NCBI GenBank assembly: GCA_017993615.1
Contig: JAGOMJ010000014.1
Coordinates: forward strand, 1 to 52,130
Reading direction: 5' to 3'
From: Smithella sp.
Lineage (GTDB): Bacteria > Desulfobacterota > Syntrophia > Syntrophales > Smithellaceae
Length of the DNA: 52,130 nt
Part shown: one piece after another, positions 35,322-44,710 of the stretch
How the letters are laid out: each line of letters starts with the position of its first letter
Position numbering within the stretch: position 1 is the first letter of the stretch
Program-made: the position numbers and the translations under genes
The notes under the pieces: model-generated
Databases searched by the model: none
Seen by the model: only the letters and a program-made list of their open reading frames with translations
What the model was told of the DNA's origin: nothing

Positions 35322-37664
35322 TTATTTGTCCGCGGTTTTGCCGAAACCGGCCAGGGATATTCTGAACAGGAATCTGACATCGTCATCCGTATCGCTGAGA
35401 TCAAATCCCAGACTCCAGCATTGCGTGTGATAAACAAATCCCAGAGAATTTTCTATTTTCCGGGCGTCCTGCAAATCGCGTTTCAGAACAAAGGTGCTGT
35501 AGAAATGATCGGTAATGACGGCCTTCACACCCAGGTTGATTTCCTCCACCAGACCTTCCGTATTCCGGTAGGCTACAAGCAGAGCGTCGCCGCGCCAGTC
35601 TCTGAGGCTCAGATCATAACTGTTTTGCTTCCATCCGCTGTAAACATTATATTTATCCCTCATCCGGAAAGAAAAATATTTATGAGGGCTGAAATCGAAT
35701 TCAATGCCCATGTCGGAGAAAGGCCGCCTCTCGGGTGCATTCCGCGCCATATCTCTCCGGGCCTCATCGATATCGTACGCCTGAAACACTTTCAGCCGGA
35801 AAAACTCCAGATAGCTTAAGGACCCGCCCTGATCTTTGACCCTCGCCGTCAGTGTGTTGGTCAGCGACCAGGCAACGGCATTCTGTCCGTTCAGCGGATC
35901 GCTGGACAACGATGCAAGGGGCATTCCGAATGGCGATAACGCCGGCAGATAATAATCGGGAACATCCTCTGCGGAAATAGAAGGCATATAGGAGTAGATG
36001 ATTTCCGGTTTGATCTCGTGTCTGATTTTTTCCCAGTGTTTCCCGTTGAGATGGAATACCCGGAAAAGCTGGCTGCCAAAAGACACCGAGGCATTATAAA
36101 CCGAGCGGTCAGCCGTTTTCTCTTTTAAGCCGTTTTCATCATCATCCCGGCTCCAGAACGTTTCTTTGAACGTAAACTGGGGGATAATTCTGACGTAGTC
36201 GGAAAGATTGACCGGCATGGAGAGAGATGGCGACAAATCGGCAAAATGTCCCTTATGACCCTCCTTCTTGTATAAATAATCGTAACGGCCGGCCAGCTCA
36301 TAATAAAAAGGCGTATGCAGCAAGGGCTGCTTGACGCCGGCAAAAATGATTTCCGGATATCTTTGCAGCGTCTGATCATTATTGACAGCGGCAAAATCGT
36401 CAGCCGCATGCATTAATCCCGTCACATTATACTTGGACCATCCTTTATACACGCGGATGGTTGAATCCAGGTAACGCAGCGATTTGTCGCCTTCGAAAGA
36501 CACATTCCGAAAACGGTCTTCGGACGTGCTGTTAAAATGCTCCCGATAATAATTATAAGACGAAAAATCCCTGAAATACCACTTGTCGGACACCTTTTTC
36601 AGGTCCGTTCGGAGATAAAACTGCGAATCGAGCCTCGTCTGATGGTGCAGGAAATAAGACCAGCGTTTGTGCATTCCCTGCCAGTCCCGTCGGAGAGCGT
36701 CATCCTCCGTTTCCGTCACCTGCTTGGTATCCTCCAGATAATCGCCGTAAAACGTGCCGAAGGATTTATTGCCGAAGTCATATCTGAATTCCGCCCCTTC
36801 TTTAAATCCTCTTTTTTCAATGAAACGTTGATAAAACGTCGCATCCATCCAAGGCGAAACGGCCCAGAAAAAAGGAAGCTCCACGTCGATTCCGTCTTTA
36901 TCGCGGGAATACGCCAGATAGGGAAGCAGAAAACCGGTTTGCCGCTTGGTTTTAGCCGGAAAAAGAATATACGGGGAATAAAGCAGGGGGAGGCTCCCTA
37001 CTTTAAAACAGGCGTTTTTCATCAAACCGTAGCCTTCAATGGTCACCTTCATTTCACTGCCGGCGATTTCCCAATCCGGGTTACTGCCGTCACAGGTTGT
37101 GGCAGAGGGATTGTCGATAAAATAGGTGTTTTCTCCCGTTTTCTCTATGATATTGCCACGGACACGAAAATGGTTTCTGGCATAGAAAGCGTCAGCATTG
37201 AACGCGGCGCCGGTTTTATCTTCAATATTGAACCATAGGCGTTCACCCTTCAGCGTATCCTCTCCGATTTTCAAAAGCGTGTTGCCCTGCGCCCGGGCAA
37301 CATGATTCTGATTATCCAGTTCCACTTCATCGGCGTATAAGGAAGCGCCGCTGTAAAAGACGGACACCTGGCCCCTGGCACGGTATAAATCGCTGACATG
37401 GTCGTAATCCATGGCGTCGGCTTCAATGCTGACAGGGGACTTTTCGTTCGTGTGAACGGATGCCGGGAAATTTTTTTTCTGAATGGAAGGTGATGCTTTT
37501 CCCGCCGAGGATTTTTGCTTGCCTGCACAATCCGCGGGAAATGACCACAGGATGATGATCACCGCAACCAGACAAAACGTAAAGACAGGCTCAAGGCAGC
37601 CGGAGAAAGAAGCCAGTCCGTTGTGTTTTATCGGCTTGACGTTAATCAGCGTGTTGATGTTCAT
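35322..37664 (-). CDS. lptD: LPS-assembly protein LptD
   Basis: Outer-membrane beta-barrel that inserts lipopolysaccharide into the outer leaflet with LptE. A long basic N-terminus with a hydrophobic stretch (LEPVFTFCLVAVIIILWSF) acts as the signal. An OstA/LptA-like N-terminal domain (about residues 55-170; KSPVSIEADAMDYD...) is followed by the LptD barrel with many aromatic beta strands. At 780 residues it is full length. Its ATG overlaps the folC stop (ATGA), giving translational coupling. This gene identifies a Gram-negative with LPS. Confidence 0.9.
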   Translation of the reverse strand: MNINTLINVKPIKHNGLASFSGCLEPVFTFCLVAVIIILWSFPADCAGKQKSSAGKASPSIQKKNFPASVHTNEKSPVSIEADAMDYDHVSDLYRARGQVSVFYSGASLYADEVELDNQNHVARAQGNTLLKIGEDTLKGERLWFNIEDKTGAAFNADAFYARNHFRVRGNIIEKTGENTYFIDNPSATTCDGSNPDWEIAGSEMKVTIEGYGLMKNACFKVGSLPLLYSPYILFPAKTKRQTGFLLPYLAYSRDKDGIDVELPFFWAVSPWMDATFYQRFIEKRGFKEGAEFRYDFGNKSFGTFYGDYLEDTKQVTETEDDALRRDWQGMHKRWSYFLHHQTRLDSQFYLRTDLKKVSDKWYFRDFSSYNYYREHFNSTSEDRFRNVSFEGDKSLRYLDSTIRVYKGWSKYNVTGLMHAADDFAAVNNDQTLQRYPEIIFAGVKQPLLHTPFYYELAGRYDYLYKKEGHKGHFADLSPSLSMPVNLSDYVRIIPQFTFKETFWSRDDDENGLKEKTADRSVYNASVSFGSQLFRVFHLNGKHWEKIRHEIKPEIIYSYMPSISAEDVPDYYLPALSPFGMPLASLSSDPLNGQNAVAWSLTNTLTARVKDQGGSLSYLEFFRLKVFQAYDIDEARRDMARNAPERRPFSDMGIEFDFSPHKYFSFRMRDKYNVYSGWKQNSYDLSLRDWRGDALLVAYRNTEGLVEEINLGVKAVITDHFYSTFVLKRDLQDARKIENSLGFVYHTQCWSLGFDLSDTDDDVRFLFRISLAGFGKTADK

Positions 37665-38971
37665 GAAACTTTCTTGCCCTGTACTTTTTTGCTTTTTTCA
37701 TTATCACAGAAGACTAATTTAGAAAACGTCTGTTTTACTTCGCCGGCAAGATAAAAAGATCCGGTGGCGCAGATTAGGTCGCGACTCCCGGCCAGAGACA
37801 GACCCAGTTCCAGAGCCTGATGAACACTTTGAGAGACAACGGGCATGCGGCCCAATGAGCGTATCGTTTGACTGACCGCGGCAACGGAAGCGGCTCTTTG
37901 TGCCTTGAGCGGCGCCAGAATGATCACCCGAGCCAGCGGAACTATTTTCTGAAGCATTTTACGGTAATCCTTGTCCGCCAGAACGCCGAATATAAGAATC
38001 AGATGACGAAAGGAAAAATCTTTTTTCAGTGACCGGCACAACGCACCGATGCCCGCGGGATTATGCGCTCCGTCCAGCAGAACCCAGGGGCTTATGTGTA
38101 AAACCTCCAGCCGGCCCTCCCAGCGGACATTTTGAAGCCCGGCGCGAACGGCCGTTTCTGAGACGGGAAATCCTTTTCGAGCGCACATTTCAACAGCGGC
38201 CAGAGCCAGGGCGGCATTGGCCAACTGATGTTCGCCCCGCAGCGGCACGGTGAGATTTTTTACATCGCTGTACACTCCTTCATACAGCAACGATCCGTTT
38301 TTTTGTCTGGCGAGTCTGAAATCGTGATTCAAACGGTACAAGGAAGCACCGCGCTGCAGACAGATATCCTGCAACAATCCTAAGATTTTCTTTTGGGCGA
38401 CTCCGGTGACGCACAGACCATGAGGCTTGATGATTCCCGCTTTTTCCACGGCTATCGACGTCAGGGTACGACCCAGATAGGCCGTGTGATCAAAAGCAAT
38501 GTTTGTGATGACCGAAACGAGCGGTCGGCAAACATTGGTCGCATCCAGTCTGCCGCCCAGGCCCACTTCTAAAACGGCAATATCGGCTTTTCGCGTCTTG
38601 AAATATTCAAAAGCAACCGCCGTTATAAACTCAAAGTACGTCAACGGCTGAACGACTTTCTTTCTGACGCAGACAATGATTCTGTCGAAATCTTTCCGGG
38701 ATATTTTCCTTCCGTTAACGGTAATACGTTCCCGGACGTCAATCAGATGCGGCGATGTGTACAGTCCGACGCAATAACCGGCTTTGTGCAGCATGGCCGC
38801 GATCATCGCAGCGGTTGATCCTTTGCCGTTGGTTCCGGTAATGGTCACCGCCTTAAATGATTTTTGTGGATGTCCCAAACGCGACAGCACGCTGGTGATC
38901 GCCCCGAGACCGAACCGCATTTTATTGATGTTCAAACTGTCCAGGTATTGAGATGTTCTTGAATTTTTCAT
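37661..38971 (-). CDS. folC: Bifunctional folylpolyglutamate / dihydrofolate synthase
   Basis: Mur-ligase-fold enzyme adding glutamate to folates. P-loop TGTNGKGST is at residues 45-53; further motifs are SPHLIDVRERITVNG, LEVGLGGRLDATNV, the conserved Lys/His stretch in GEHQLANAALALAAVE, and LLDGAHNPAG. The 436 residues are normal. It lies 87 bases after the DUF169 gene and overlaps lptD by 4 bases. Confidence 0.93.
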   Translation of the reverse strand: MKNSRTSQYLDSLNINKMRFGLGAITSVLSRLGHPQKSFKAVTITGTNGKGSTAAMIAAMLHKAGYCVGLYTSPHLIDVRERITVNGRKISRKDFDRIIVCVRKKVVQPLTYFEFITAVAFEYFKTRKADIAVLEVGLGGRLDATNVCRPLVSVITNIAFDHTAYLGRTLTSIAVEKAGIIKPHGLCVTGVAQKKILGLLQDICLQRGASLYRLNHDFRLARQKNGSLLYEGVYSDVKNLTVPLRGEHQLANAALALAAVEMCARKGFPVSETAVRAGLQNVRWEGRLEVLHISPWVLLDGAHNPAGIGALCRSLKKDFSFRHLILIFGVLADKDYRKMLQKIVPLARVIILAPLKAQRAASVAAVSQTIRSLGRMPVVSQSVHQALELGLSLAGSRDLICATGSFYLAGEVKQTFSKLVFCDNEKSKKVQGKKVS

Positions 38972-39058
38972 GGAATGGTCGACGGCCCGGCTAATATCTG
39001 TCCTTCCTGAATCTCCGCAAAGCTAGCATACCCTCTCCGGACAGGGAATGAAATAAAA

Positions 39059-39883
39059 TTACCGGTTCTCAGACAACAGACTCTGCCAGGTGTGACGCTC
39101 CAGAAAAGAACCGGGGACATTCTGCTCCATTTCGTCATAAAGATTGAAGGGGACGGAAAAAGTCATCAGATGAGACTCGCCCAGTTGTTTGCGAACATAA
39201 ACCCGTGCAGAAAGGTCGGTAAGACCGACAACGGCACGGGGGTTTTTCAACCCAGCCTCGCGGTAAGGATAAATACCGATGGCCTGGCAACCGGCGGCGT
39301 AAGGGATGATGACATTTTCATTGCCTTCACGCCCGTAGTTCGCCAGAACGGTTAAAGCGGACAACTGATCCGGATTCACGAAAAAAATGACGGTCTGCGG
39401 CTTTTCGCCGTCCTGATCCACGTCAGACAGCGGTTGAAAAACAACAAACGGTTTGGGGATATCTGTCAGAGGAAGATCCCTGATAAATTTTTCAACAAGC
39501 TGAGGATTTTGAACGTAGCGTTCGCCGTTCAGAAAATTATCATGGCTCTCCCTGGTCATGAACGGTTTGACTTTTGCGGCCATTTCCGGTCCGCCCGGAC
39601 GTCGGGCATTTCCGCTGGAAAGAAAATAACAGAAGCCCTCCTCACCGCCGGGGAAATTTTTGTACTGATTACCGAACCCCAGACCGACGCCGCCGCCGAA
39701 ACAACCAAATGTTTTCCTGTCGGCAACAGCCGCACGACCTTTGGCGGCGTGAACCGCCAGCCACATGACGCAGCCCCATTTCCCTTCGGCAAACTGCATG
39801 GCATCAGCAGGTTTTTCAACGGACCACAACAGCGCTACCGGCTGGTATTTAAGTTTTATCGCTTCGGCAATTCTGCTTTTCAT
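39059..39883 (-). CDS. DUF169 family protein
   Basis: Family of uncharacterised proteins seen mainly in anaerobes and archaea (recalled). The 274 residues include the N-terminal PVALLWS, Cys residues C38 (KWGCVMWL) and C61 (FGCFGGGVGLGFG) and the Asp/Gly-rich loops typical of DUF169. No membrane segment is seen. It is probably cytosolic. It sits between the EF-Tu-domain-like gene and folC. I cannot assign a reaction. Confidence 0.8.
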   Translation of the reverse strand: MKSRIAEAIKLKYQPVALLWSVEKPADAMQFAEGKWGCVMWLAVHAAKGRAAVADRKTFGCFGGGVGLGFGNQYKNFPGGEEGFCYFLSSGNARRPGGPEMAAKVKPFMTRESHDNFLNGERYVQNPQLVEKFIRDLPLTDIPKPFVVFQPLSDVDQDGEKPQTVIFFVNPDQLSALTVLANYGREGNENVIIPYAAGCQAIGIYPYREAGLKNPRAVVGLTDLSARVYVRKQLGESHLMTFSVPFNLYDEMEQNVPGSFLERHTWQSLLSENR

Positions 39884-39936
39884 GACCTGCTAGCCTCTAA
39901 GAAAACCATGCATCGACGATGAAATCCTGATCGGGC

Positions 39937-39956
39937 AAAAGACCACTGTGTCTTTT
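39937..39956. terminator. Possible terminator between EF-like and DUF169 genes
   Basis: AAAAGAC (39937-39943) and GTCTTTT (39950-39956) form a 7-bp stem with a 6-base loop. On the minus strand the 3' arm ends in GTCTTTTG, a short U-tract. It is symmetric enough to act in either direction, but weak. Confidence 0.3.
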
Positions 39957-40003
39957 CACCTGAATCGGGATTTTCATAACAAACCGCTGATCTCCGGGCA
40001 ACA

Positions 40004-40264
40004 TTAATCCGGGATGACTTTGAAAACCTCATCGCCGGGCCGGACACGATCGGAAACTTTGATGCCGATAAAATCACCGGCTACCGCTTTTGGGACCGAT
40101 TGATTGTCCACCTCCATCGACTCAATCACATCGGTAAAATCGGTGGTGTGTCCGGAAAATTTCAGGCTGTCGCCGACGGCAATCTCGCCATCGGTTATCT
40201 TTACCGCGGCCACTGAAGGTTTTGAGAAAAACTTCATTACTTCGCCGATCTTCTTTTCTGCCAT
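40004..40264 (-). CDS. Free-standing EF-Tu domain-II-like protein
   Basis: An 86-residue protein that resembles only the beta-barrel domain II of EF-Tu/SelB-type translation factors (GEIAVGDSLKFSGHTTDF... VAGDFIGIKVSDRVRPGDEVFKV). There is no GTPase domain. Often annotated 'translation elongation factor-like protein' in anaerobes (recalled). GGAGG lies about 8 bases before the ATG. The function is not known; a small ORF lies just upstream (40286-40459). Distinct from any fragment of tuf, since it has its own start and stop. Confidence 0.82.
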   Translation of the reverse strand: MAEKKIGEVMKFFSKPSVAAVKITDGEIAVGDSLKFSGHTTDFTDVIESMEVDNQSVPKAVAGDFIGIKVSDRVRPGDEVFKVIPD

Positions 40265-40285
40265 AACGAAACCTCCATTGTTAGT

Positions 40286-40459
40286 TTATCTGAAAGCATA
40301 TACCCGTACCGGACAATCGATGATATCGAGTACTGCTTCGTTTCCTGTTTTGAGCGCCTGCGTCTGCTGGATCATACTCAACGATCCCGGTCTGCCTAAT
40401 GCAAGCGGCAGTGTCATCACGGTAAGCTCACCGCCGTTAAATCCCATTACCCGCCTCAT
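40286..40459 (-). CDS. Possible 57-residue protein upstream of the EF-like gene
   Basis: A 57-residue minus-strand frame begins at ATG 40459 (MRRVMGFNGG...) and ends at TAA 40286-40288. The next gene starts 21 bases after its stop. An inner ATG at 40447 (MGFNGGELTV) is preceded by AGGCGG and would give 53 residues. Codon use looks protein-like and the end reads IIDCPVRVYAFR. I do not recognise a family, and it could be chance. It shares the direction of its neighbour. Confidence 0.4.
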   Translation of the reverse strand: MRRVMGFNGGELTVMTLPLALGRPGSLSMIQQTQALKTGNEAVLDIIDCPVRVYAFR

Positions 40460-40530
40460 CTGCTTTGCAGCGGTTATCGTTTCAATTCGGCGTTCACAAT
40501 ACTGCTTTTATTATCAAAAAACAACCACAA

Positions 40531-40561
40531 AAAAAGGCGGGGGACAACCCGCCGCCTTTTT
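40531..40561 (-). terminator. Terminator of the ribosomal/rpoA operon
   Basis: Minus strand: AAAAAGGCGG pairs with CCGCCTTTTT (10 bp), with inner GGG/CCC pairing and a bulged C, then a T-rich tail. It lies 23 bases after the rplQ stop and closes the S10/spc/alpha transcript. Reading on the plus strand also gives T after the stem, so it may be bidirectional. Confidence 0.88.
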
Positions 40562-40583
40562 GATGGTTTATTCATGGAAAATC

Positions 40584-41006
40584 TTACTCTGCTTTTTCCT
40601 TCGCTTTCGCTCTGGATCTGGCTTTGGGTTTTGCTTTCTCTTTTTTCTTCTCGTCATTAATAAATTCTAGAATGGAAACCGGAGCATTGTCGCCATAGCG
40701 GTAGCCGGCTTTAACTATTCGTGTATATCCGCCGGCGCGATTGCGATAGCGTTCCGTCATTTCACCGAAAAGCTTACCGACGGTTTCCTTGTCCCGGATC
40801 ACCGCCAGTGCCTGACGGCGTGCATGCAGACTGCCTTTTTTACCCAAGGTGATCATTTTCTCCGCCAGCTTTCTCAATTCTTTTGCTTTGGCATCTGTCG
40901 TGCGGATGCGTTCATGTTTAATGACAGAAGTCACCATATTGCGAAGCATCGCTTCCTTATGGCTGGACGTCCTGCCCAGTTTTCTGCCCGCTTTACCGTG
41001 ATACAT
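40584..41006 (-). CDS. rplQ: 50S ribosomal protein L17
   Basis: Last gene of the alpha operon. 140 residues; the N-terminus [23 protein letters not shown] and the [21 protein letters not shown] helix are characteristic. A basic Lys/Ala-rich tail ([17 protein letters not shown]) extends beyond the ~120-residue core and is variable in the family. It lies 63 bases after rpoA and is followed by the strong terminator at 40531-40561. Confidence 0.97.
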   Translation of the reverse strand: MYHGKAGRKLGRTSSHKEAMLRNMVTSVIKHERIRTTDAKAKELRKLAEKMITLGKKGSLHARRQALAVIRDKETVGKLFGEMTERYRNRAGGYTRIVKAGYRYGDNAPVSILEFINDEKKKEKAKPKARSRAKAKEKAE

Positions 41007-41069
41007 TGCTGATTTACCTCTTTCCTTTTATAATAAATACAACGTGATTTTTGATATTGACCGCCAATG

Positions 41070-42038
41070 CTAATTTTTCGAACCGATATCCATTCCGAAC
41101 GTAAGATCATATTCTGCGAGAATATCTTTGATCTCGCTCAATGATTTTCTGCCGAAATTCTTGGTTTTAAGCATTTCCGCTTCTGTTTTCTTCACCAGTT
41201 CTCCGATCGTGTTGATTCCGGCATTTTTCAGACAATTGGCCGATCGGACGGACAGTTCCAGATCTTCCACGGACCGTGATAGAATTTTGTTGATGTTGTC
41301 CGGTTCATCCTGTTTTTCCGGGAGAATTTCCTCTTCGACTTCTTCAAAATTAATAAAAACATCCAGTTGCTGTTTGAGTATTTTTGCCGAATAAGCGATG
41401 GCGTCTTCCGGTTTAACGCTGCCGTCCGTCCAAACTTCCAAGGTCAGTTTGTCGTAATCAGCAATCTGACCGACACGGGCGTAGGAAACGACGTAATTCA
41501 CTTTTTTAATGGGTGAGAAAACAGCGTCTATATTGATGGTTCCCTTGGGCTGATCCGGATCCAGTTCCTTTTTCGCCGGGACGTATCCCTTGCCCATTTT
41601 TACCATCATTTTCGCTTTGAAAGAACCGCTGGAAAGCGTGGCGATGTGATGCTCAGGATTCAGGATTTCCACTGTGCCGTCCGTCATAATGTCCGCAGCA
41701 GTCACTTCGCCTGCGCGGCTGACATCGATGCTCACTTCCTTGATATTGGCCTGCCCCAGTTTAAAGCGCACACCTTTCAGGTTTAAAATAATATCCGTGA
41801 CATCTTCTTTAACACCGGAGATTGTCGAAAATTCGTGCAAAACCCCTTCAATTTTCGCTGATACAATGGCAGAGCCCTGTATGGAAGAAAGCAGTACCCT
41901 TCTCAGGGCATTGCCCAACGTGATACCAAATCCTCTTTCCAGAGGCTGAATGGTAAACTCTCCATAGAAATTCGTATGTGTCGCTTCATCAACATCAATA
42001 CGCTTGGGACGAATCAAACTTGACCAGTTCCTTTGCAT
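41070..42038 (-). CDS. rpoA: RNA polymerase subunit alpha
   Basis: Alpha subunit, dimerisation platform and activator/UP-element contact. N-terminal domain (residues ~1-230; [17 protein letters not shown], ...AIQGS) and C-terminal domain with the helix-hairpin-helix ([23 protein letters not shown]...[14 protein letters not shown]). The ATG at 42038 (MQRNWSSL) has AAGGATGG upstream; a further ATG at 42050 is in frame but abuts the same AAGG. Length 322. Confidence 0.97.
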   Translation of the reverse strand: MQRNWSSLIRPKRIDVDEATHTNFYGEFTIQPLERGFGITLGNALRRVLLSSIQGSAIVSAKIEGVLHEFSTISGVKEDVTDIILNLKGVRFKLGQANIKEVSIDVSRAGEVTAADIMTDGTVEILNPEHHIATLSSGSFKAKMMVKMGKGYVPAKKELDPDQPKGTINIDAVFSPIKKVNYVVSYARVGQIADYDKLTLEVWTDGSVKPEDAIAYSAKILKQQLDVFINFEEVEEEILPEKQDEPDNINKILSRSVEDLELSVRSANCLKNAGINTIGELVKKTEAEMLKTKNFGRKSLSEIKDILAEYDLTFGMDIGSKN

Positions 42039-42083
42039 AATTAAACCCATCCTTATAGTAGCTGGTTTATGAAAATAGTTTTT

Positions 42084-42713
42084 TTACTTCGAATAAAGCT
42101 CGACAATAAGCTGTTCCTGTATCGGCATGGTTAAATCTTCCCGCACCGGCAGTGTTTTAATCTTGGCATTGAAATTGTCTTTATCCAATTCCAGCCATTG
42201 CGGAACACCTCGCCTGACAACCGTTTCAAGGGCTCCCATGATGCGGGTCACCTTGCGACTGTTTTCCTTTACAGAAACTTCATCCCCGGCCTTGAGCAGA
42301 TAAGACGGGATGTTAACCGGTTTGCCGTTGACCAGAAAATGGCCGTGGCTGATCAACTGCCGGGATTCAATTCTGGAATTGGCAAATCCCATGCGGAAAA
42401 CCATGTTGTCCATTCTTCTTTCCAGCAGTATCAGCAAATTGGTGCCTGTAATACCCTTTTGCTTATCGGCCTTTTCGAAATAACTTCTGAATTGTTTTTC
42501 CAAAAGCCCGTACATTCTCTTGAGTTTTTGTTTTTCCCGCAACTGGACCCCATAATCAGAACGCTGTTTTTTATGCATCTGACCATGATCTCCCGGAACA
42601 TAATCTCTTCGTTCAAAGGAACATTTTTCCGAGTAACACCGGTCACCCTTTGAAAAAAGTTTTAATCCTTCGCGGCGACACAACCTGCATGAGGAATCCG
42701 TATATCTTGCCAA
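42084..42713 (-). CDS. rpsD: 30S ribosomal protein S4 (zinc-binding form)
   Basis: Nucleates 30S assembly and can autoregulate the alpha operon in enterics. 209 residues with an N-terminal Cys4 zinc site (C9, C12, C26, C31: SCRLC...CYSEKC), the C+ form, and a central S4 RNA-binding domain ([31 protein letters not shown]). The start codon is TTG at 42713, four bases before which ends a purine-rich AGG. Located between rpsK and rpoA. Confidence 0.97.
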   Translation of the reverse strand: MARYTDSSCRLCRREGLKLFSKGDRCYSEKCSFERRDYVPGDHGQMHKKQRSDYGVQLREKQKLKRMYGLLEKQFRSYFEKADKQKGITGTNLLILLERRMDNMVFRMGFANSRIESRQLISHGHFLVNGKPVNIPSYLLKAGDEVSVKENSRKVTRIMGALETVVRRGVPQWLELDKDNFNAKIKTLPVREDLTMPIQEQLIVELYSK

Positions 42714-42760
42714 AAATTGCCTCCCTATATTTCCTTGAAATTAATATTGTTCGTTAATCG

Positions 42761-43153
42761 TTACACCCGGCGACGTTTCGGCGGCCGGCATCCGTTATGC
42801 GGCACGGGCGTCACATCGCGAATCAACGTTATCGTCAGACCGGCGATCTGCAGCGAGCGCAGTGCCGATTCTCTGCCGGCGCCGGGACCTTTGATATAAA
42901 CCTGAACTTTTCGCATGCCCTGTTCTTTGGCTTTGCGCACCACATCTTCCGCAGCCATCTGAGCGGCAAAAGGCGTGCTCTTGCGCGATCCTTTGAATCC
43001 CTGCAATCCGGATGACGACCATGCGATCACGTTACCACTCATATCGGTTATGGTGACAATGGTATTGTTAAACGTCGACTGAATATGGGCAATCCCGTCG
43101 GTGATGTTCTTTTTTTCTTTTTTCTTGCCGGTTTTTCTGACTGCCTTAGCCAT
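42761..43153 (-). CDS. rpsK: 30S ribosomal protein S11
   Basis: Forms the platform of the 30S subunit near the E site. 130 residues; [26 protein letters not shown] and the C-terminal [18 protein letters not shown] are diagnostic. ATG start. Co-directional, 26 bases after rpsM. Confidence 0.98.
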   Translation of the reverse strand: MAKAVRKTGKKKEKKNITDGIAHIQSTFNNTIVTITDMSGNVIAWSSSGLQGFKGSRKSTPFAAQMAAEDVVRKAKEQGMRKVQVYIKGPGAGRESALRSLQIAGLTITLIRDVTPVPHNGCRPPKRRRV

Positions 43154-43179
43154 TCTACCTCCACTTGGAAATCATAAAT

Positions 43180-43548
43180 TTACTTTTTCTTGCCCGCAAT
43201 GGCGCGCCGCGGACCTTTTCGGGTACGTCCGTTGGTATGCGTTCTCTGGCCCCGGACGGGAAGCCCCTTGCGGTGTCTCAACCCACGATAAGTTCCGACA
43301 TCCATCAGACGTTTGATTGACATGGATATATCCCGGCGCAGATCGCCTTCCACTTTGCCTTCTTTATCGATGATGCCTCTGATCGCCGATATTTCGGAAT
43401 CGGCAAGATCATCTGTCCGTGTGTCCGGGCTCACCCCGGCATCTTTCAGGATTTGCTTTGCTCTGGTCTTGCCAATGCCATAAATATACGTTAAAGCAAT
43501 TTCCATTCTTTTATTTTTCGGTAAATCAACACCTGAAATTCGTGCCAC
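43180..43548 (-). CDS. rpsM: 30S ribosomal protein S13
   Basis: Head protein contacting the P-site tRNA and L5. 122 residues; [26 protein letters not shown] and the tail [23 protein letters not shown] are typical. The start codon is GTG at 43548, with AGGAGG about 7 bases upstream. Confidence 0.98.
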   Translation of the reverse strand: MARISGVDLPKNKRMEIALTYIYGIGKTRAKQILKDAGVSPDTRTDDLADSEISAIRGIIDKEGKVEGDLRRDISMSIKRLMDVGTYRGLRHRKGLPVRGQRTHTNGRTRKGPRRAIAGKKK

Positions 43549-43573
43549 CTAAAACCTCCTGAATATAAAAAAA

Positions 43574-43687
43574 CTAACCCTGACGTTGTTTATGCTTGGG
43601 ATTTTCGCAAATCACCCGCAAAACACCTTTGCGTTTGACAATTTTGCATTTTTCGCATATTTTTTTAACCGATGATCTAACCTTCAC
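43574..43687 (-). CDS. rpmJ: 50S ribosomal protein L36
   Basis: 37-residue protein between infA and rpsM, starting with GTG at 43687 after AGGAG. It has the zinc-binding set C11, C14, C27, H32 (CEKCK...ICENPKH), the C+ form, and the typical start MKVRSSVKK. Confidence 0.96.
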   Translation of the reverse strand: MKVRSSVKKICEKCKIVKRKGVLRVICENPKHKQRQG

Positions 43688-43705
43688 GATTTAAACTCCT
43701 CATTT

Positions 43706-43924
43706 TTACTTCGTCCTGTAAGTAATCCGGCCCCGGGTCAAATCATACGGTGAAAGTTCCACCGTCACCTTGTCGCCCGGCAGGATCTTGATAAAATGCA
43801 TGCGCATCTTTCCGGAAATGTGCGCAAGAACCTTGTGTCCGTTGTCCAGTTCCACCCGGAACATGGCATTGGGCAGGGGTTCAATCACTCTTCCTTCGAC
43901 TTCAATTGCTTCCTCTTTGGCCAT
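43706..43924 (-). CDS. infA: Translation initiation factor IF-1
   Basis: OB-fold factor that fills the A site during initiation. 72 residues; [39 protein letters not shown] and [15 protein letters not shown] are diagnostic. ATG at 43924. Lies 21 bases after map and 18 before rpmJ. Confidence 0.98.
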   Translation of the reverse strand: MAKEEAIEVEGRVIEPLPNAMFRVELDNGHKVLAHISGKMRMHFIKILPGDKVTVELSPYDLTRGRITYRTK

Positions 43925-43945
43925 AATTCCTTTTGTATTCCAAAG

Positions 43946-44698
43946 CTAATAATTCAGCCGGCTCAATATGTCGGGACCATGCTCTGTGATCGCAATAGAG
44001 TGCTCAAAGTGAGCCGACAAACTTCCGTCTTTTGTGACCACCGTCCAGCCGTCCGGCAACACCTGAACCTTGTATTTTCCCTCATTCACCATCGGCTCAA
44101 TGGCCAGGATCATTCCCTTCTTCAGTTCGATCCCGCGCCCCTTCTGGCCAAAATTGGGAATCTGCGGCTCCTCATGAAGATCCTTGCCGATGCCGTGACC
44201 GACAAAGTCGCGGACCACCGAATATCCGGCTTCCTCCACCACAGATTGCACAGCAGCGGATATATCTCCCAGCCTGTTGCCTTCTCTGGCCTGTGCGATG
44301 CCGGCGTATAAGCTCTGCTCGGTAACCTGCATGAGCCTTAAGGCTTTTGCCGTAACCTTTCCCACCGGCAGGGTTACGGTTGCGTCACCGAAAAATCCCT
44401 GATAAAAAACGCCAAAATCAAGCCCGACAATATCTCCTTCCTCCAAAACCCGCTCGGAAGGCATTCCGTGAACGACCACTTCATTGATCGATACGCATAA
44501 AGAGTGAGGATAACCATGATAGCCTTTAAATGCCGGCCGGGCTCCTCTTTTTTCCGCGATCTCCTCGGCAAATTTATCCAGGTCTTTGGTCTTAACACCC
44601 GGCTTCACCTTTTCTCTCAGTCTGCTTAAAACCTCGGCAACAATTCGGTTACTGGCTCTTGCCCTTTCAATTTCTTCCGGAAGCTTCAGAATGACCAT
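43946..44698 (-). CDS. map: Methionine aminopeptidase, type I
   Basis: Removes the N-terminal Met from new proteins; two-metal enzyme. 250 residues with the ligands D94, D105, H168, E201 and E232 and His78 in the VVHGMP motif. It starts 12 bases after secY, in the place where many bacteria have secY-adk-map; adk is absent here. Confidence 0.97.
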   Translation of the reverse strand: MVILKLPEEIERARASNRIVAEVLSRLREKVKPGVKTKDLDKFAEEIAEKRGARPAFKGYHGYPHSLCVSINEVVVHGMPSERVLEEGDIVGLDFGVFYQGFFGDATVTLPVGKVTAKALRLMQVTEQSLYAGIAQAREGNRLGDISAAVQSVVEEAGYSVVRDFVGHGIGKDLHEEPQIPNFGQKGRGIELKKGMILAIEPMVNEGKYKVQVLPDGWTVVTKDGSLSAHFEHSIAITEHGPDILSRLNY

Positions 44699-44710
44699 TA
44701 TATTCTTCCG

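Noticed and set aside
39880-40077. 65-residue minus-strand frame overlapping the EF-like and DUF169 region
   Set aside because: It overlaps a better-supported gene in another frame and has no recognisable start signal.
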